Shown in pieces: positions 32,720 to 41,168 of a stretch of 64,000 nucleotides of DNA. The notes under the pieces are model-generated. The model made no database searches. It saw nothing but the letters and a program-made list of their open reading frames with translations, and was not told the DNA's origin. Position numbers and translations under genes: made by a program. Origin of the DNA: Propioniciclava soli (GTDB lineage: Bacteria > Actinomycetota > Actinomycetes > Propionibacteriales > Propionibacteriaceae); contig NZ_JACYOT010000001.1 in the NCBI RefSeq assembly GCF_014858005.1, positions 62,001-126,000 of the forward strand, read 5' to 3'. Numbering within the stretch: the stretch's first letter is position 1; each line of letters opens with the position of its first letter.

Positions 32720-34206
32720 GCCACCGCATCGTCGTCGTCGGCCACGGGATGGTCGCGCACCGCTTCGTCGCGGAGCTCCTCGCCCACGGGCTGCCGGACG
32801 TGACGCTCACCGTTCTGGGTGATGAACCCGAGGCGGCCTACAACCGCATCCTGCTGCCCGACGTGCTCCCCGGGCACCTCGACCTGGCCGGCCTCACCCT
32901 GCCCGCCCACCCCGGCGTGGACGCGCGCGCCGGCGTCCGGGCCACCGCCATCGACCGGGGACGCCGGGTCGTCACGGACGATGCCGGGGGCGAGCACCCC
33001 TTCGACACGCTCGTGCTCGCGACGGGGGCGGCCCCGGTGTTCCCGACGATCGAGGGGCTGCGGGATTCGGCGGGGCAACCGATGCCGGACGTCACGGCGC
33101 TGCGGAGCTGGGCGGACGCCCAGCACATCCGCGCGGCGGCGGCCGAGGGTGCGCGGGTGGTCGTGCTCGGGGGCGGGCTGCTGGGCATTGAGGCGGCGGT
33201 GGCGCTGCGGCGGGCGGGCTGCGCGGTGACGGTGATCCACCGGGGCGGGGCGCCGCTGGATCGGCAGTTCGACGCGCTCAGCGGCCGGGTGGTGGCCGCG
33301 AGCCTGGCCGACCACGGCGTCGCGGTGCTCACCGACTGCCGCATCGCCGGCATCGAGCGCCGCTGGAACCACGCGCTGAAGAGCATCCGGCTCACCGACG
33401 ACCGGCGTATCGAGGCCGATCTCATCGTCGTCGCGATCGGCGTGGAGCCCCGCATCGAGCTGGCGGCGCGCGCCGAGCTGGCCGTGCGCCGCGGCGTCCT
33501 CGTGGACGACCTGTGCCGCACCGACGACCCCGACATCCACGCCATCGGCGATTGCGCCCAGACCGGTCGCGGCTGCCAGGGCCTCGTCGGCCCGGGCTGG
33601 GAGCAGGCGCGGGTCGTGGCGCACCACCTGGCCGAGAAGATCGGCGGGCGGGCGCGGCCCCGGCCGACGCTGGGGTTCGACGCCGGCGTGGTGCGGCTCA
33701 AGGCCGACGGGGTGGACGCCGTGACCATGGGCGCGTTCCCCGCCGATGAATTCGGCCTGGGGGCGCCCCGGGTGCTCGGCTTCGTCGATGCGGCCGGACG
33801 CCGCCGCGTCCGCATCGCCGTCGCCGACGGCGTACTGGTGGGGGCGACCTGCGTCGGCGACCCGCAGATCGCCGCCGACCTGACCGTGGCCTTCGACAGC
33901 CGGATGCCGGTGCCGGCCGATCCGGCCGCGCTGCTGGCCCGGCCGCTCGCCGGGGCCGCGCCGGCGGCGTCCGTGCTGGACCTGCCGGACGAAGCGGTCA
34001 TCTGCCGCTGCAACGCGGTGCCCAAGCAGGCGATCGCCGCGGCGGTGGGCGGCGGGGCGGCGTCCGTGCCGGAGGTGGCCGAGGTCACGCGGGCCACCAC
34101 CGGGTGCGGGAGCTGCACGAACGACGTGTGCCGGCTGGTGGAGGCGCTGGGGGCGGCACCGTCGGCCCTTGTGACCGAGAAGGAGGGCGCGTTCGCGGTG
34201 GCCTGA
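32716..34206 (+). CDS. FAD-dependent oxidoreductase with C-terminal BFD-like [2Fe-2S] domain
   Basis: A 496-residue flavoprotein coupled by ATGA to nasA. It has two dinucleotide-binding motifs (IVVVGHGMVAHRF near 5 and VVVLGGGLLGIEAAVAL near 150), ATGAAP, and IHAIGDCAQ, typical of the NirB/rubredoxin reductase family. The last ~70 residues are a BFD-like [2Fe-2S] domain with CRCN and GCGSCTNDVC. It lacks the siroheme and sulfite-reductase domains of NirB, so it is not a nitrite reductase. It probably carries electrons from NAD(P)H to NasA, like NasB-type partners. Confidence 0.85.
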   Translation: MSHRIVVVGHGMVAHRFVAELLAHGLPDVTLTVLGDEPEAAYNRILLPDVLPGHLDLAGLTLPAHPGVDARAGVRATAIDRGRRVVTDDAGGEHPFDTLVLATGAAPVFPTIEGLRDSAGQPMPDVTALRSWADAQHIRAAAAEGARVVVLGGGLLGIEAAVALRRAGCAVTVIHRGGAPLDRQFDALSGRVVAASLADHGVAVLTDCRIAGIERRWNHALKSIRLTDDRRIEADLIVVAIGVEPRIELAARAELAVRRGVLVDDLCRTDDPDIHAIGDCAQTGRGCQGLVGPGWEQARVVAHHLAEKIGGRARPRPTLGFDAGVVRLKADGVDAVTMGAFPADEFGLGAPRVLGFVDAAGRRRVRIAVADGVLVGATCVGDPQIAADLTVAFDSRMPVPADPAALLARPLAGAAPAASVLDLPDEAVICRCNAVPKQAIAAAVGGGAASVPEVAEVTRATTGCGSCTNDVCRLVEALGAAPSALVTEKEGAFAVA

Positions 34207-34240
34207 CCGGGCGGGTCGGGCTGGGAGGTGTGAGCGGCCC

Positions 34241-34278
34241 GTCACACGGCCGAAACACGGGCGTCGCCGGGCTGTCGC
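34241..34278 (+). promoter_or_regulatory. GlnR-like box upstream of the HemD fusion gene
   Basis: GTCAC-n6-GAAAC-n6-GTCGC-n6-GTCGC with exact 6-bp spacers. The first half matches the actinobacterial GlnR consensus (GTnAC-n6-GAAAC) perfectly; the second half is weak. It lies about 55 bp upstream of the start and would put the gene under nitrogen control with nitrate assimilation. Confidence 0.5.
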
Positions 34279-34333
34279 GCCGACGCCGTAGATTTCGGGA
34301 CGCCCCCGTGCCCGCCCCCACCCAGGAGGTCCG

Positions 34334-35497
34334 ATGGAACAGCCGACGACGCCCCCGGTGCCGCCCGGTGTGCCCGACCCTGCAGCGGTGGGTCCGGACC
34401 AGGCGTTGGCCGGGTGCCGGGTGCTGCTCACCGCGAAGCGGCGCGCCACGGAACTGGGGACGGCGCTGCAGCGGCGGGGGGCCGAGATCGTCCACGCGCC
34501 GGTGCTGTCGATCGTGCCGCACGCCGACGACGAGCAGCTGCTCGCCCAGACGCGGGCGCTCATCGCCGATCCACCCGATGTGGTGGTGGCGACGACCGGC
34601 GTCGGGTTCCGGGGCTGGCTGGAGGCGGCGGACGCGGCCGGCGTCCACGCGGAGTTGCTGGCGGTGTTGCGGGGGGCGCGCCTCATCGCGCGGGGCCCCA
34701 AGGCGCAGGGGGCCATCCACGGCGCCGGGTTGGTGGCCGACTGGGTGGCCCAGTCGGAGACCGCCGCCGAGATCAAGGAGCTCTTCGAGGCCGAGGGGGT
34801 GGCGGGCCTGCACGTCGGCGTCCAGCACCACGGGTCGGGAGCCGACGGCATCGACGAATTGCTCCTGGCGCTCGGCGCGCGGGTGACGCCGCTGGTGGTG
34901 TACCGCTGGGGGCCACCGCCTGATCCGGAGGCCGTGCGGCGCGGCGTGCGGCTGGTGGCGGACGCCGCCGTGGACGCGGTGGTGTTCACGGCCGCCCCGG
35001 GGGCGGTGGAATTCCTGGCTGCAGCCGAACGCGCGGGGTTGCGGGACGCGGTGATCGCCGCCCTGGCCGGGCCGGTGTTGCCGGCGACGGTGGGCCCGGT
35101 GACGGCCGCTCCCCTGGTGGAGGCGGGGTTGACCCCGCTGATCCCAGACCGGTTCCGGATGGGCGCGCTCGTGCGGGAGCTGACGGCGGCGTTGACCGGG
35201 CGCGGGGTGGTGGAGGTGGGGACGCCGGGGGGCGTCCTGCGGTTGAAGCGGAGCTGGGCCAGCCTCGACGGCCGGGTGTTGCCGCTGAGCCGGGTGCAGT
35301 TCGACGTGCTGGCCGCCCTGGTGGGGGCGGCAGGTCGGGTGGTCACGCGCGAGGACATCTTGGCGCTGTTGCCGGGAACCTCCGCCGATCCCCACGCCGC
35401 CGAGGTCGCCATCGCGCGCCTGCGGGACAGCCTGGGGAACCGGGCCGTGGTGACCACGGTCCCGCGGCGCGGGTACCGGCTGGATCTGGCGTCCTGA
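34334..35497 (+). CDS. Uroporphyrinogen-III synthase fused to a winged-helix domain
   Basis: A 387-residue fusion. Residues 25-285 form a HemD-type two-lobe domain (CRVLLTAKRRATELGTALQR, ATTGVGFRGWL, VYRWGPPPDPEAV, VVFTAAPGAVEFL), which closes hydroxymethylbilane to uroporphyrinogen III, the precursor of siroheme. Residues 300-387 are an OmpR/PhoB-type winged helix (PLSRVQFDVLAALVGAAGRV, ADPHAAEVAIARLRDSLGN, VPRRGYRLDL). ATG 34334 follows AGGAGG. Fusions of this kind occur in actinobacteria, some described as nitrate-related regulators. It follows the nitrate reductase operon and carries a GlnR-like box. Whether it acts as enzyme, regulator or both is unknown. Confidence 0.9.
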   Translation: MEQPTTPPVPPGVPDPAAVGPDQALAGCRVLLTAKRRATELGTALQRRGAEIVHAPVLSIVPHADDEQLLAQTRALIADPPDVVVATTGVGFRGWLEAADAAGVHAELLAVLRGARLIARGPKAQGAIHGAGLVADWVAQSETAAEIKELFEAEGVAGLHVGVQHHGSGADGIDELLLALGARVTPLVVYRWGPPPDPEAVRRGVRLVADAAVDAVVFTAAPGAVEFLAAAERAGLRDAVIAALAGPVLPATVGPVTAAPLVEAGLTPLIPDRFRMGALVRELTAALTGRGVVEVGTPGGVLRLKRSWASLDGRVLPLSRVQFDVLAALVGAAGRVVTREDILALLPGTSADPHAAEVAIARLRDSLGNRAVVTTVPRRGYRLDLAS

Positions 35498-35562
35498 CTC
35501 CGCGCGCCGCGTCCGGGGAGCGCGTCAGGCGGCGGGGGAGGCCCGGATCGTGCGGCCGGGCC

Positions 35563-35865
35563 TCAGAGGCTGGTGAGGGCGAAGGCGATGCCGCCCAGCA
35601 GGGCCCCGGCGAGGGCGACCATGACGGCGAGCGCCGGGACGTTCTTGTCCCGCTCGGCGACGGTGAGGGCCGCCAGCGCGAGCAGGAAGCTGCCAGGCAG
35701 CAGGTACCACCCGGCGGTTGCGGTCGCCGGAACGAGCGCGAGCAGGGAGCCGACGAGAGCCAGCGTCAGGGCGACGATGCCCGGAAGGTTGCGCGGGTGG
35801 CGGGGTGCGACCCACGGGTCCGCGATCGGCGCGGTGGCGGCCGGAATGATCGAGATGGTGCTCAT
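35563..35865 (-). CDS. Small membrane protein
   Basis: A 100-residue protein with three hydrophobic segments at about 28-45, 50-68 and 80-98 (IVALTLALVGSLLALVPATA, then GSFLLALAALTVAERDKN). ATG 35865 follows GGGGGGAAA. The N-terminal ~25 residues are Pro-rich and cytosolic. It resembles the DUF4190-type small membrane proteins of actinobacteria in size and layout, without a diagnostic motif. The upstream region contains two TGAANNTTCA palindromes, so it may be controlled by a TetR-like repressor. Confidence 0.6.
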   Translation of the reverse strand: MSTISIIPAATAPIADPWVAPRHPRNLPGIVALTLALVGSLLALVPATATAGWYLLPGSFLLALAALTVAERDKNVPALAVMVALAGALLGGIAFALTSL

Positions 35866-35885
35866 CGGATTTCCCCCCAGACAGT

Positions 35886-35925
35886 TAAGTGAACATTCAA
35901 CCAACGCCCACAGGTGAAGATTCAA
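35886..35925. promoter_or_regulatory. Two TGAANNTTCA palindromes (direct repeats)
   Basis: AAGTGAACATTCAA (35886-35899) and AGGTGAAGATTCAA (35912-35925) each contain TGAA-NN-TTCA and lie 26 bp apart, 20-60 bp upstream of the small membrane protein start. A third, weaker GTTGTTGAA lies at about 35963. This AT-rich patch stands out in a GC-rich genome and looks like a repressor operator or promoter. The rest of the ~300 bp up to the kinase start at 36171 shows no gene. Confidence 0.45.
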
Positions 35926-36170
35926 CCATCCGGAGGTGTCTTGTCAAATTTCCTCACTGGGTGGTTGTTGAAGGGGCAGGAGGACGGGGCTGCGACGCCC
36001 GAACCGCCGCGGGCTCCGCGGCCCGCGAGGGTGACCCCAACGTCGGACACCTCAGGGTCGAGACGGTGGGTTAAGGTGCCCCCAGCACGCGACCGCGGCG
36101 GACGGCACACCGGTCAGTCGTCGCGCGACGCGTGTTCTGGACGCACAGCCCGAACCGACGAGGAGCGCCC

Positions 36171-38141
36171 GTGGAGTGGCTCGCCATGCTCGCAGCCCTG
36201 GTCGACGTCACGATCTGGACGGTGCTCTTCTTCGGCCTCACGTGGCTGGTGGCCCAGACCGTCCGGCGCGTCCTGGGTGTGCGCGTCGGCTGGCCCCGCA
36301 CCATCGCGGTGTGCGGCATCGCCATCCTCGTGCTGGTCGGAGTGATGGGTGACGTCATCACCAGTCAGCCGCGGGAGGGGGCGGTCGGCGCCGGCACGCT
36401 GGCCCACCTCGGCGTCCTCGTGCTGTGGGCGTTCGCAGCGTCGGCCGCCGTGCTCCTGATGGCGGAGATCGTCGTGCCGACCGGGGCGATCCCACCCGTG
36501 CGCGCCTGGCTGCTGGGGTGGCGGCGCCGGACGGCGCGGGCCCGCCGGTACCACCAGATCACGATGATCGCGGCGCGCCACGGCCTGGGCGCGCCCTTGC
36601 GCGGGCTGCGGCCCGCGCGGCGCGACGACGAACTCGCGGCCTCGCTCCGCCGCGCTCTGCAGGAGGGTGGGGTGACGTTCGTGAAACTCGGCCAGATGCT
36701 CTCCACGCGCTCCGACCTGCTGCCCGAGCCCTTCGTCCGGGAGCTCAGCCATCTCACCAATCGCGCCGAGCCGGAGCCGTGGGACGTCCGCGCCGTCGTG
36801 GCCGATGAGCTCGGCCGACCGATCCAAGAAGTCTTCAGCAGCGTCGAAACCGAGCCGCTCGCGTCGGCGTCCGTGGCCCAGGTGCACGCCGCGACGCTGG
36901 CCGACGGCCGCCCCGTCGTCGTCAAGGTGCAGCGGCCCGGCGCGATCGCCCAGGTTGCGGCCGACCTGGATCTGCTCGACCAGGTGACGCGCTCCCTCGA
37001 CCGGAACGCCGGCTGGGCGCGCGCCATCGGACTGAACGACCTGGCGCGCGGGTTCGCCGCCTCGCTCACCGAGGAGCTCGACTACCGCGTCGAGGTCGAC
37101 AACATGGCGGCGGTGCGCGCGTCGCTCGCCGCGCGGGGCGTCCGGGTGCCGTGGGTGGCAGACGCCTTCTGCTCCTCCCGTTTGATCGTCATGGAGCGTT
37201 TCGACGGTACGCCGGTCGCGCAGGCGTCCAACCTGATCGCGGGGCTGGACGCCGGCGTCCGCACCGCCGCCGCCCAACGGTTGCTGGACGCCGTGCTCGG
37301 CCAGATCGTCGGGGACGGGGTGTTCCACGCCGACCTGCATGCCGGCAACGTCGTGATCTGGCCGGACGGCAGCGTGGGCCTGTTGGACTTCGGGTCCGTC
37401 GGACGCCTCGACGCCGTCTCGCGCCGGACGCTGGGCATGCTGCTGTGGGCCATCGACGCCGACGACCCGGTGAGCGCCACCGATGCCCTGCTGGAGCTGC
37501 TCGACCGCCCCGACGGGCTCGACGAGCGGGCCCTCCAGCGGGAGATCGGCACCCTGATGACGCGAGTGCGCGGCGGCCTGGGCTCCGGCGGATCGCTCAA
37601 GGTGTTCGGCGACCTGCTGTCTCTCGTGGTGCGCCACGGCTTTCGCGTGCCGCCCGCGATCGCCGCCGCGCTGCGCTCCCTGGGCGCGCTCGAGGGCACG
37701 CTGCGCCTGATCGACCCCCACCTCGACCTCGTCGCCGCCGCCCGCGAGGCCGGCCGCGACGTGCTGGGGGATCTGTCGGCCGAGCGCGTCCGCGCCGAGC
37801 TCACCCAACGCGCCCTGCACCTGCTGCCGCTGCTCGACCACCTGCCCCGCCGGGTCGCCAAGATCACCGAGGACCTCGAGCGGGGCCGGCTCACCACCCA
37901 CGTCCGCGTGCTGAGCGACCCCGACGACCGCGGCTTCCTGCTCGGACTGGCACAGCAGGTCGTGGCCGCGGTGCTGGCGGCGGCGGCCGTGCTGGGTGGC
38001 ATCCTGCTCGCGACCGCTCCGGGCGGGGTCCAACTCGGCTCCGGCGTTGGCCTGTACCCCGTGCTGGGCTCCCTCCTCGCCTTCGCCGGCTTCGTCCTGG
38101 CGCTGCGCTGCGTCGCGCTGGTGTTCGGCCCGCGTCACTGA
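36171..38141 (+). CDS. AarF/UbiB (ABC1) family atypical kinase
   Basis: A 656-residue membrane-associated protein. GTG 36171 follows GAGGAGCG. Three hydrophobic segments occur near the N-terminus (5-30, 45-62, 77-97) and two at the C-terminus, flanking the ABC1 kinase core. Core motifs are the KxGQ motif FVKLGQMLSTRSDLLP, the Ala-rich loop ASASVAQVHAATL, VVVKVQRPG, and catalytic HADLHAGNV and LLDFGSVGRL. Characterised relatives are ATPases supporting quinone biosynthesis or lipid homeostasis. The Ala-rich nucleotide loop implies low protein-kinase activity. I considered and rejected a role as lanthipeptide synthetase. Confidence 0.9.
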   Translation: MEWLAMLAALVDVTIWTVLFFGLTWLVAQTVRRVLGVRVGWPRTIAVCGIAILVLVGVMGDVITSQPREGAVGAGTLAHLGVLVLWAFAASAAVLLMAEIVVPTGAIPPVRAWLLGWRRRTARARRYHQITMIAARHGLGAPLRGLRPARRDDELAASLRRALQEGGVTFVKLGQMLSTRSDLLPEPFVRELSHLTNRAEPEPWDVRAVVADELGRPIQEVFSSVETEPLASASVAQVHAATLADGRPVVVKVQRPGAIAQVAADLDLLDQVTRSLDRNAGWARAIGLNDLARGFAASLTEELDYRVEVDNMAAVRASLAARGVRVPWVADAFCSSRLIVMERFDGTPVAQASNLIAGLDAGVRTAAAQRLLDAVLGQIVGDGVFHADLHAGNVVIWPDGSVGLLDFGSVGRLDAVSRRTLGMLLWAIDADDPVSATDALLELLDRPDGLDERALQREIGTLMTRVRGGLGSGGSLKVFGDLLSLVVRHGFRVPPAIAAALRSLGALEGTLRLIDPHLDLVAAAREAGRDVLGDLSAERVRAELTQRALHLLPLLDHLPRRVAKITEDLERGRLTTHVRVLSDPDDRGFLLGLAQQVVAAVLAAAAVLGGILLATAPGGVQLGSGVGLYPVLGSLLAFAGFVLALRCVALVFGPRH

Positions 38142-38184
38142 CGAAGTCCCTCGGGCGAGCGGGTGCGGGTTTAGCATCGGGCCC

Positions 38185-40821
38185 ATGGGCGATCCCTGCG
38201 TAGTGCTCCCGCTGGCTGACGTCGGACGCGAGGACATCCGCCTCGCCGGTGGCAAGGGCGCGAATCTGGGGGAGCTGCTGCGGGCGGGGTTCCCCGTGCC
38301 CGACGGGTTCGTGGTCACGACGGCTGCGTTCGATGACTCTTCAGCTGGGTCGGGGTCAGGTGGGTCGGGGTCAGGTGGGTCGGGATCAGTGCGGCCGGTG
38401 TCGGACGCCCTCGCCGGCGTGGTGGCCGCCGCCTACGCGTCGCTGGGGGGCGGCCCGGTGGCCGTCCGCTCCTCGGCCACCGCGGAGGACCTGCCCACGG
38501 CGAGCTTCGCGGGGCAGCAGGACACCTATCTGGGCGTCGTCGGCACGGACGCGGTGGTGGACGCCGTCGCCCGCTGCTGGGCGTCGCTGTTCACCGAGCG
38601 GGCCGTGGCCTATCGCGCTGCGGCCGAGCGCGCCGGACGAGATGCCCCCGGGCACCTCAGCATGGCGGTGGTCGTGCAGCTTCTCGTGGAGGCCGAGGTG
38701 GCGGGCGTCCTGTTCACCGCGCACCCGGTCACCGGGCGCCGCGACGAGAGCGTCATCACCGCCGCGTGGGGCCTGGGTGAGAGCGTGGTGGGCGGCACGG
38801 TCGAACCCGACGAGTTCGTGGTGGGGGCGGACAGGATCCGCGTCACGATGGGGAGCAAGCAGTCCATGACGGTCGCCACCGATGGCGGGGTGACGCAGCG
38901 GCCCACACCGGACGACCGGCGTCGCGCCCGGACGCTGACCGACGACCAGGCGCGCGCGCTGGCGTCACTGGGCGCGCGCATCGCTGCTCACTTCGGGTCG
39001 CCCCAGGACATCGAGTGGGTGTTGGCCGGCGGGGAGTTCCAGATCGTGCAGGCGCGTCCGATCACCGCGTTGCCGGAGCCCTCCGGCCCGGTGCCGACCA
39101 CGTGGCCCGTGCCCCGCCCGGGCAGCCTGTACTTCCGGGCCAGCATCGTTGAGCACCTCCCCGACCCGCTCAGCCCCCTGTTCGCCGACATGGCGGCCAC
39201 CGCGGTGCCGGCGGGGCTGCAGGGCCTCGTCGCGGAGCTGAGCCCGCGCACCGCCACGCTCGATGTGGAGTTTCCGACCATCAATGGGTACGCGTTCTAC
39301 GACTACAGCCGCCGCGCGTGGAACCAGATGTGGTCGTTCACGCCCGCGGGCCTGGCGCACCTGTCGCGGAGCGGGTTCGTCCACGACCGGTGGTGCGACC
39401 GAGAGCTGCCCCGCTTCCGGCGGACGGTCGCTGCCTGGGACGCGAAGGAGGCGGCCGCGCTGGCGTCCGTGGAGCTGCTGACCGGTGCGCAGGAACTGGT
39501 CGACGCGACCTGCCTGTACTACACGACGGTGCAGTCGATCATCCCGGTCGCCGCGATGGCGGAGATCGCCTGGACGACGCTGCACTCCCGCGTGCTGGCC
39601 AGGCCCCACGGGCCGGACGCCGCAGCGTTCCTGGTGGGCTTCGACTCCGAGCCGATCCGGGCGGAGAAGTCGCTGTTCGACCTCGCCGCCTGGTGCCGGG
39701 AGCATTCCGAGCTGGCCTCGTCGCTGACGACTCCGGCCCTCCAGATCGGCGACGCCGCGCCCGAGGGGGTGGCCGCGGAGGTGTGGGCCGAATTCCGCCG
39801 GCAGTGGGATGCCCACCTCGCCGCCCACGGCCACCTGCTGTTCAACCTCGACCTGATGAATCCGGTGCCGGCCGACGACCCCGAGCCCGTGCTCGTCGGC
39901 CTGCGGTACGCGCTGGAAGGTCAGTCGGGCGACCCGCATGCGCGGCAGCGCGCCCAGGCCGTGCTGCGGGAGAGGATCACCGCCGAGCTGATGGGCTGCC
40001 TCGACCCCGTGCTGCGCCGCCTCGCGCGGCGCTCGCTCGCGTTGGCGCAGCGGTGGGCGCCGATCCGCGAGGACGCTTTGGCCGCGCTCGGCCTGGCCTG
40101 GCCCACGGCCCGGCGCCTACTGCGCGAGCTGGGTGGCCGGTTGGTCGGCGCCGGCGCGCTGGCGTCCGCCGAGGACGTGTACTGGCTCACGCGCGCGGAG
40201 GCCGAGGGGTTGGCGTCCGACCTCGACCGGGGCGCGCCGGTCGCGCCGCACTCCGAGATCGTCGAGGCACGGCAGGTCGCGTGGCGGGGGCAGCGCCGGG
40301 CGACGCCGCCGCAGTACCTGCCCCAGGGCGGTGGCCTGCGGTGGCTGGAGTCGATGATGCCGGCGCGGGAGTCCGGCGACGGCCCGGTGCTGAGCGGCAC
40401 GACGGGCAGCGGCGGCACCGTCACGGGCCGGGCGCGGGTGGTGGCCGGGCCGGAGGACTTCGCTGCCTTCGCACCCGGTGAGATCCTCGTCGCCGCGATC
40501 ACGACCCCGGCCTACACGCCCCTGTTCGCGCGGGCCGCGGGCGTGGTGACCGACATCGGCGGCGTCCTGAGCCACGGGTCGATCGTGGCGCGCGAGTACG
40601 GCATTCCGGCGGTGCTGGGCACGGGTGCGGCCACCCGCCGGATCGCGACGGGCGACGAGATCACCGTGGACGGCGTCGGGGCACGGGTGGTGCTGGATGA
40701 GGCCGAGGCTACGCCGGCCACAGCGGACGCCGCTGGGCGGGTCGCTGCGGCCCTGGCGACGGCCGTCGCCCTGGGCGCCGTCGGTGCTCTGTCGGCATCA
40801 GTCTGGAGACGACGTCACTGA
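38185..40821 (+). CDS. PEP-utilising dikinase of rifampin phosphotransferase-like architecture
   Basis: An 878-residue protein with an N-terminal PPDK/PEP synthase ATP-grasp domain (GGKGANLGELLRAGFPVPDG, AVRSSATAEDLPTASFAGQQ, TAAWGLGESVVGGTV), a long central domain (about 310-770), and a C-terminal swivelling His domain (GGVLSHGSIVAREYGIPAV with phospho-His). It lacks the PEP/pyruvate TIM barrel that ends true PEP synthases. ATP-grasp, central domain, C-terminal His is the order of rifampin phosphotransferases, which inactivate rifamycins. A Gly-Ser repeat (about 54-68) interrupts the ATP-grasp domain. Resistance function is inferred. The start is ATG 38185. Confidence 0.75.
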   Translation: MGDPCVVLPLADVGREDIRLAGGKGANLGELLRAGFPVPDGFVVTTAAFDDSSAGSGSGGSGSGGSGSVRPVSDALAGVVAAAYASLGGGPVAVRSSATAEDLPTASFAGQQDTYLGVVGTDAVVDAVARCWASLFTERAVAYRAAAERAGRDAPGHLSMAVVVQLLVEAEVAGVLFTAHPVTGRRDESVITAAWGLGESVVGGTVEPDEFVVGADRIRVTMGSKQSMTVATDGGVTQRPTPDDRRRARTLTDDQARALASLGARIAAHFGSPQDIEWVLAGGEFQIVQARPITALPEPSGPVPTTWPVPRPGSLYFRASIVEHLPDPLSPLFADMAATAVPAGLQGLVAELSPRTATLDVEFPTINGYAFYDYSRRAWNQMWSFTPAGLAHLSRSGFVHDRWCDRELPRFRRTVAAWDAKEAAALASVELLTGAQELVDATCLYYTTVQSIIPVAAMAEIAWTTLHSRVLARPHGPDAAAFLVGFDSEPIRAEKSLFDLAAWCREHSELASSLTTPALQIGDAAPEGVAAEVWAEFRRQWDAHLAAHGHLLFNLDLMNPVPADDPEPVLVGLRYALEGQSGDPHARQRAQAVLRERITAELMGCLDPVLRRLARRSLALAQRWAPIREDALAALGLAWPTARRLLRELGGRLVGAGALASAEDVYWLTRAEAEGLASDLDRGAPVAPHSEIVEARQVAWRGQRRATPPQYLPQGGGLRWLESMMPARESGDGPVLSGTTGSGGTVTGRARVVAGPEDFAAFAPGEILVAAITTPAYTPLFARAAGVVTDIGGVLSHGSIVAREYGIPAVLGTGAATRRIATGDEITVDGVGARVVLDEAEATPATADAAGRVAAALATAVALGAVGALSASVWRRRH

Positions 40822-40871
40822 CGCCGGCGCGACCCGGGGGAGGTTGGCGGACAGTGGCCGGGCGTGAAGTT

Positions 40872-40886
40872 GTACAATCTTGTCCA
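40872..40886 (+). promoter_or_regulatory. Probable leaderless promoter/operator of the toxin-antitoxin pair
   Basis: TACAAT (40872-40877) is a good -10 hexamer only 8 bp before the ATG, so transcription should begin at or near the start codon. It lies inside the palindrome TTGTACAA, suitable for autoregulation by the antitoxin. Confidence 0.5.
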
Positions 40887-41167
40887 TGTCAGTACCGATC
40901 AGTGTGGCTCGCGCCCAGTTGGCCCACCTCGTGGAACAGGTGGAGGCCGGTGACGAGGTGGTGCTGACGCGGCACGGCCGGCCGGTCGCGGTGATGGTCC
41001 ATCCGTCCGCCATCGCGGTCCGGCGAGCGGACGCCGCGCTGGCGGAGGCTCGCTCCCTGAGGGACACCCTCGCCAGCGCCCGGGCGGCCGGGGTGCTCCA
41101 ACCGCGGCTGTCGGAGGCGGACGCCCAGGCCTTGGTGGTCGATGTCCGACGCGGCCGCGACGGGTGA
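40886..41167 (+). CDS. Phd/YefM-family antitoxin
   Basis: A 93-residue antitoxin. The N-terminal DNA-binding part MSVPISVARAQLAHLVEQVEAGDEVVLTRHGRPVAVMV is the Phd/YefM signature; the C-terminal half (LAEARSLRDTLASARAAGVL) is helical and probably wraps the toxin. It starts at ATG 40886, without a Shine-Dalgarno and just after a -10-like element. The stop at 41165 is 1 bp before the toxin ATG, so the two are coupled. It should neutralise the PIN toxin and repress the operon. Confidence 0.85.
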   Translation: MSVPISVARAQLAHLVEQVEAGDEVVLTRHGRPVAVMVHPSAIAVRRADAALAEARSLRDTLASARAAGVLQPRLSEADAQALVVDVRRGRDG

Positions 41168-41168
41168 C

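Noticed and set aside
36171-38141. AarF-type kinase as the missing lanthipeptide synthetase
   Set aside because: Its motifs (KxGQ, Ala-rich loop, HADLHAGN) are those of the UbiB/ABC1 family, it has membrane helices, and it lacks a phospho-Ser/Thr lyase or cyclase part.
38185-40821. Ordinary PEP synthase (ppsA)
   Set aside because: The protein ends at the phospho-His domain without the PEP/pyruvate-binding TIM barrel.
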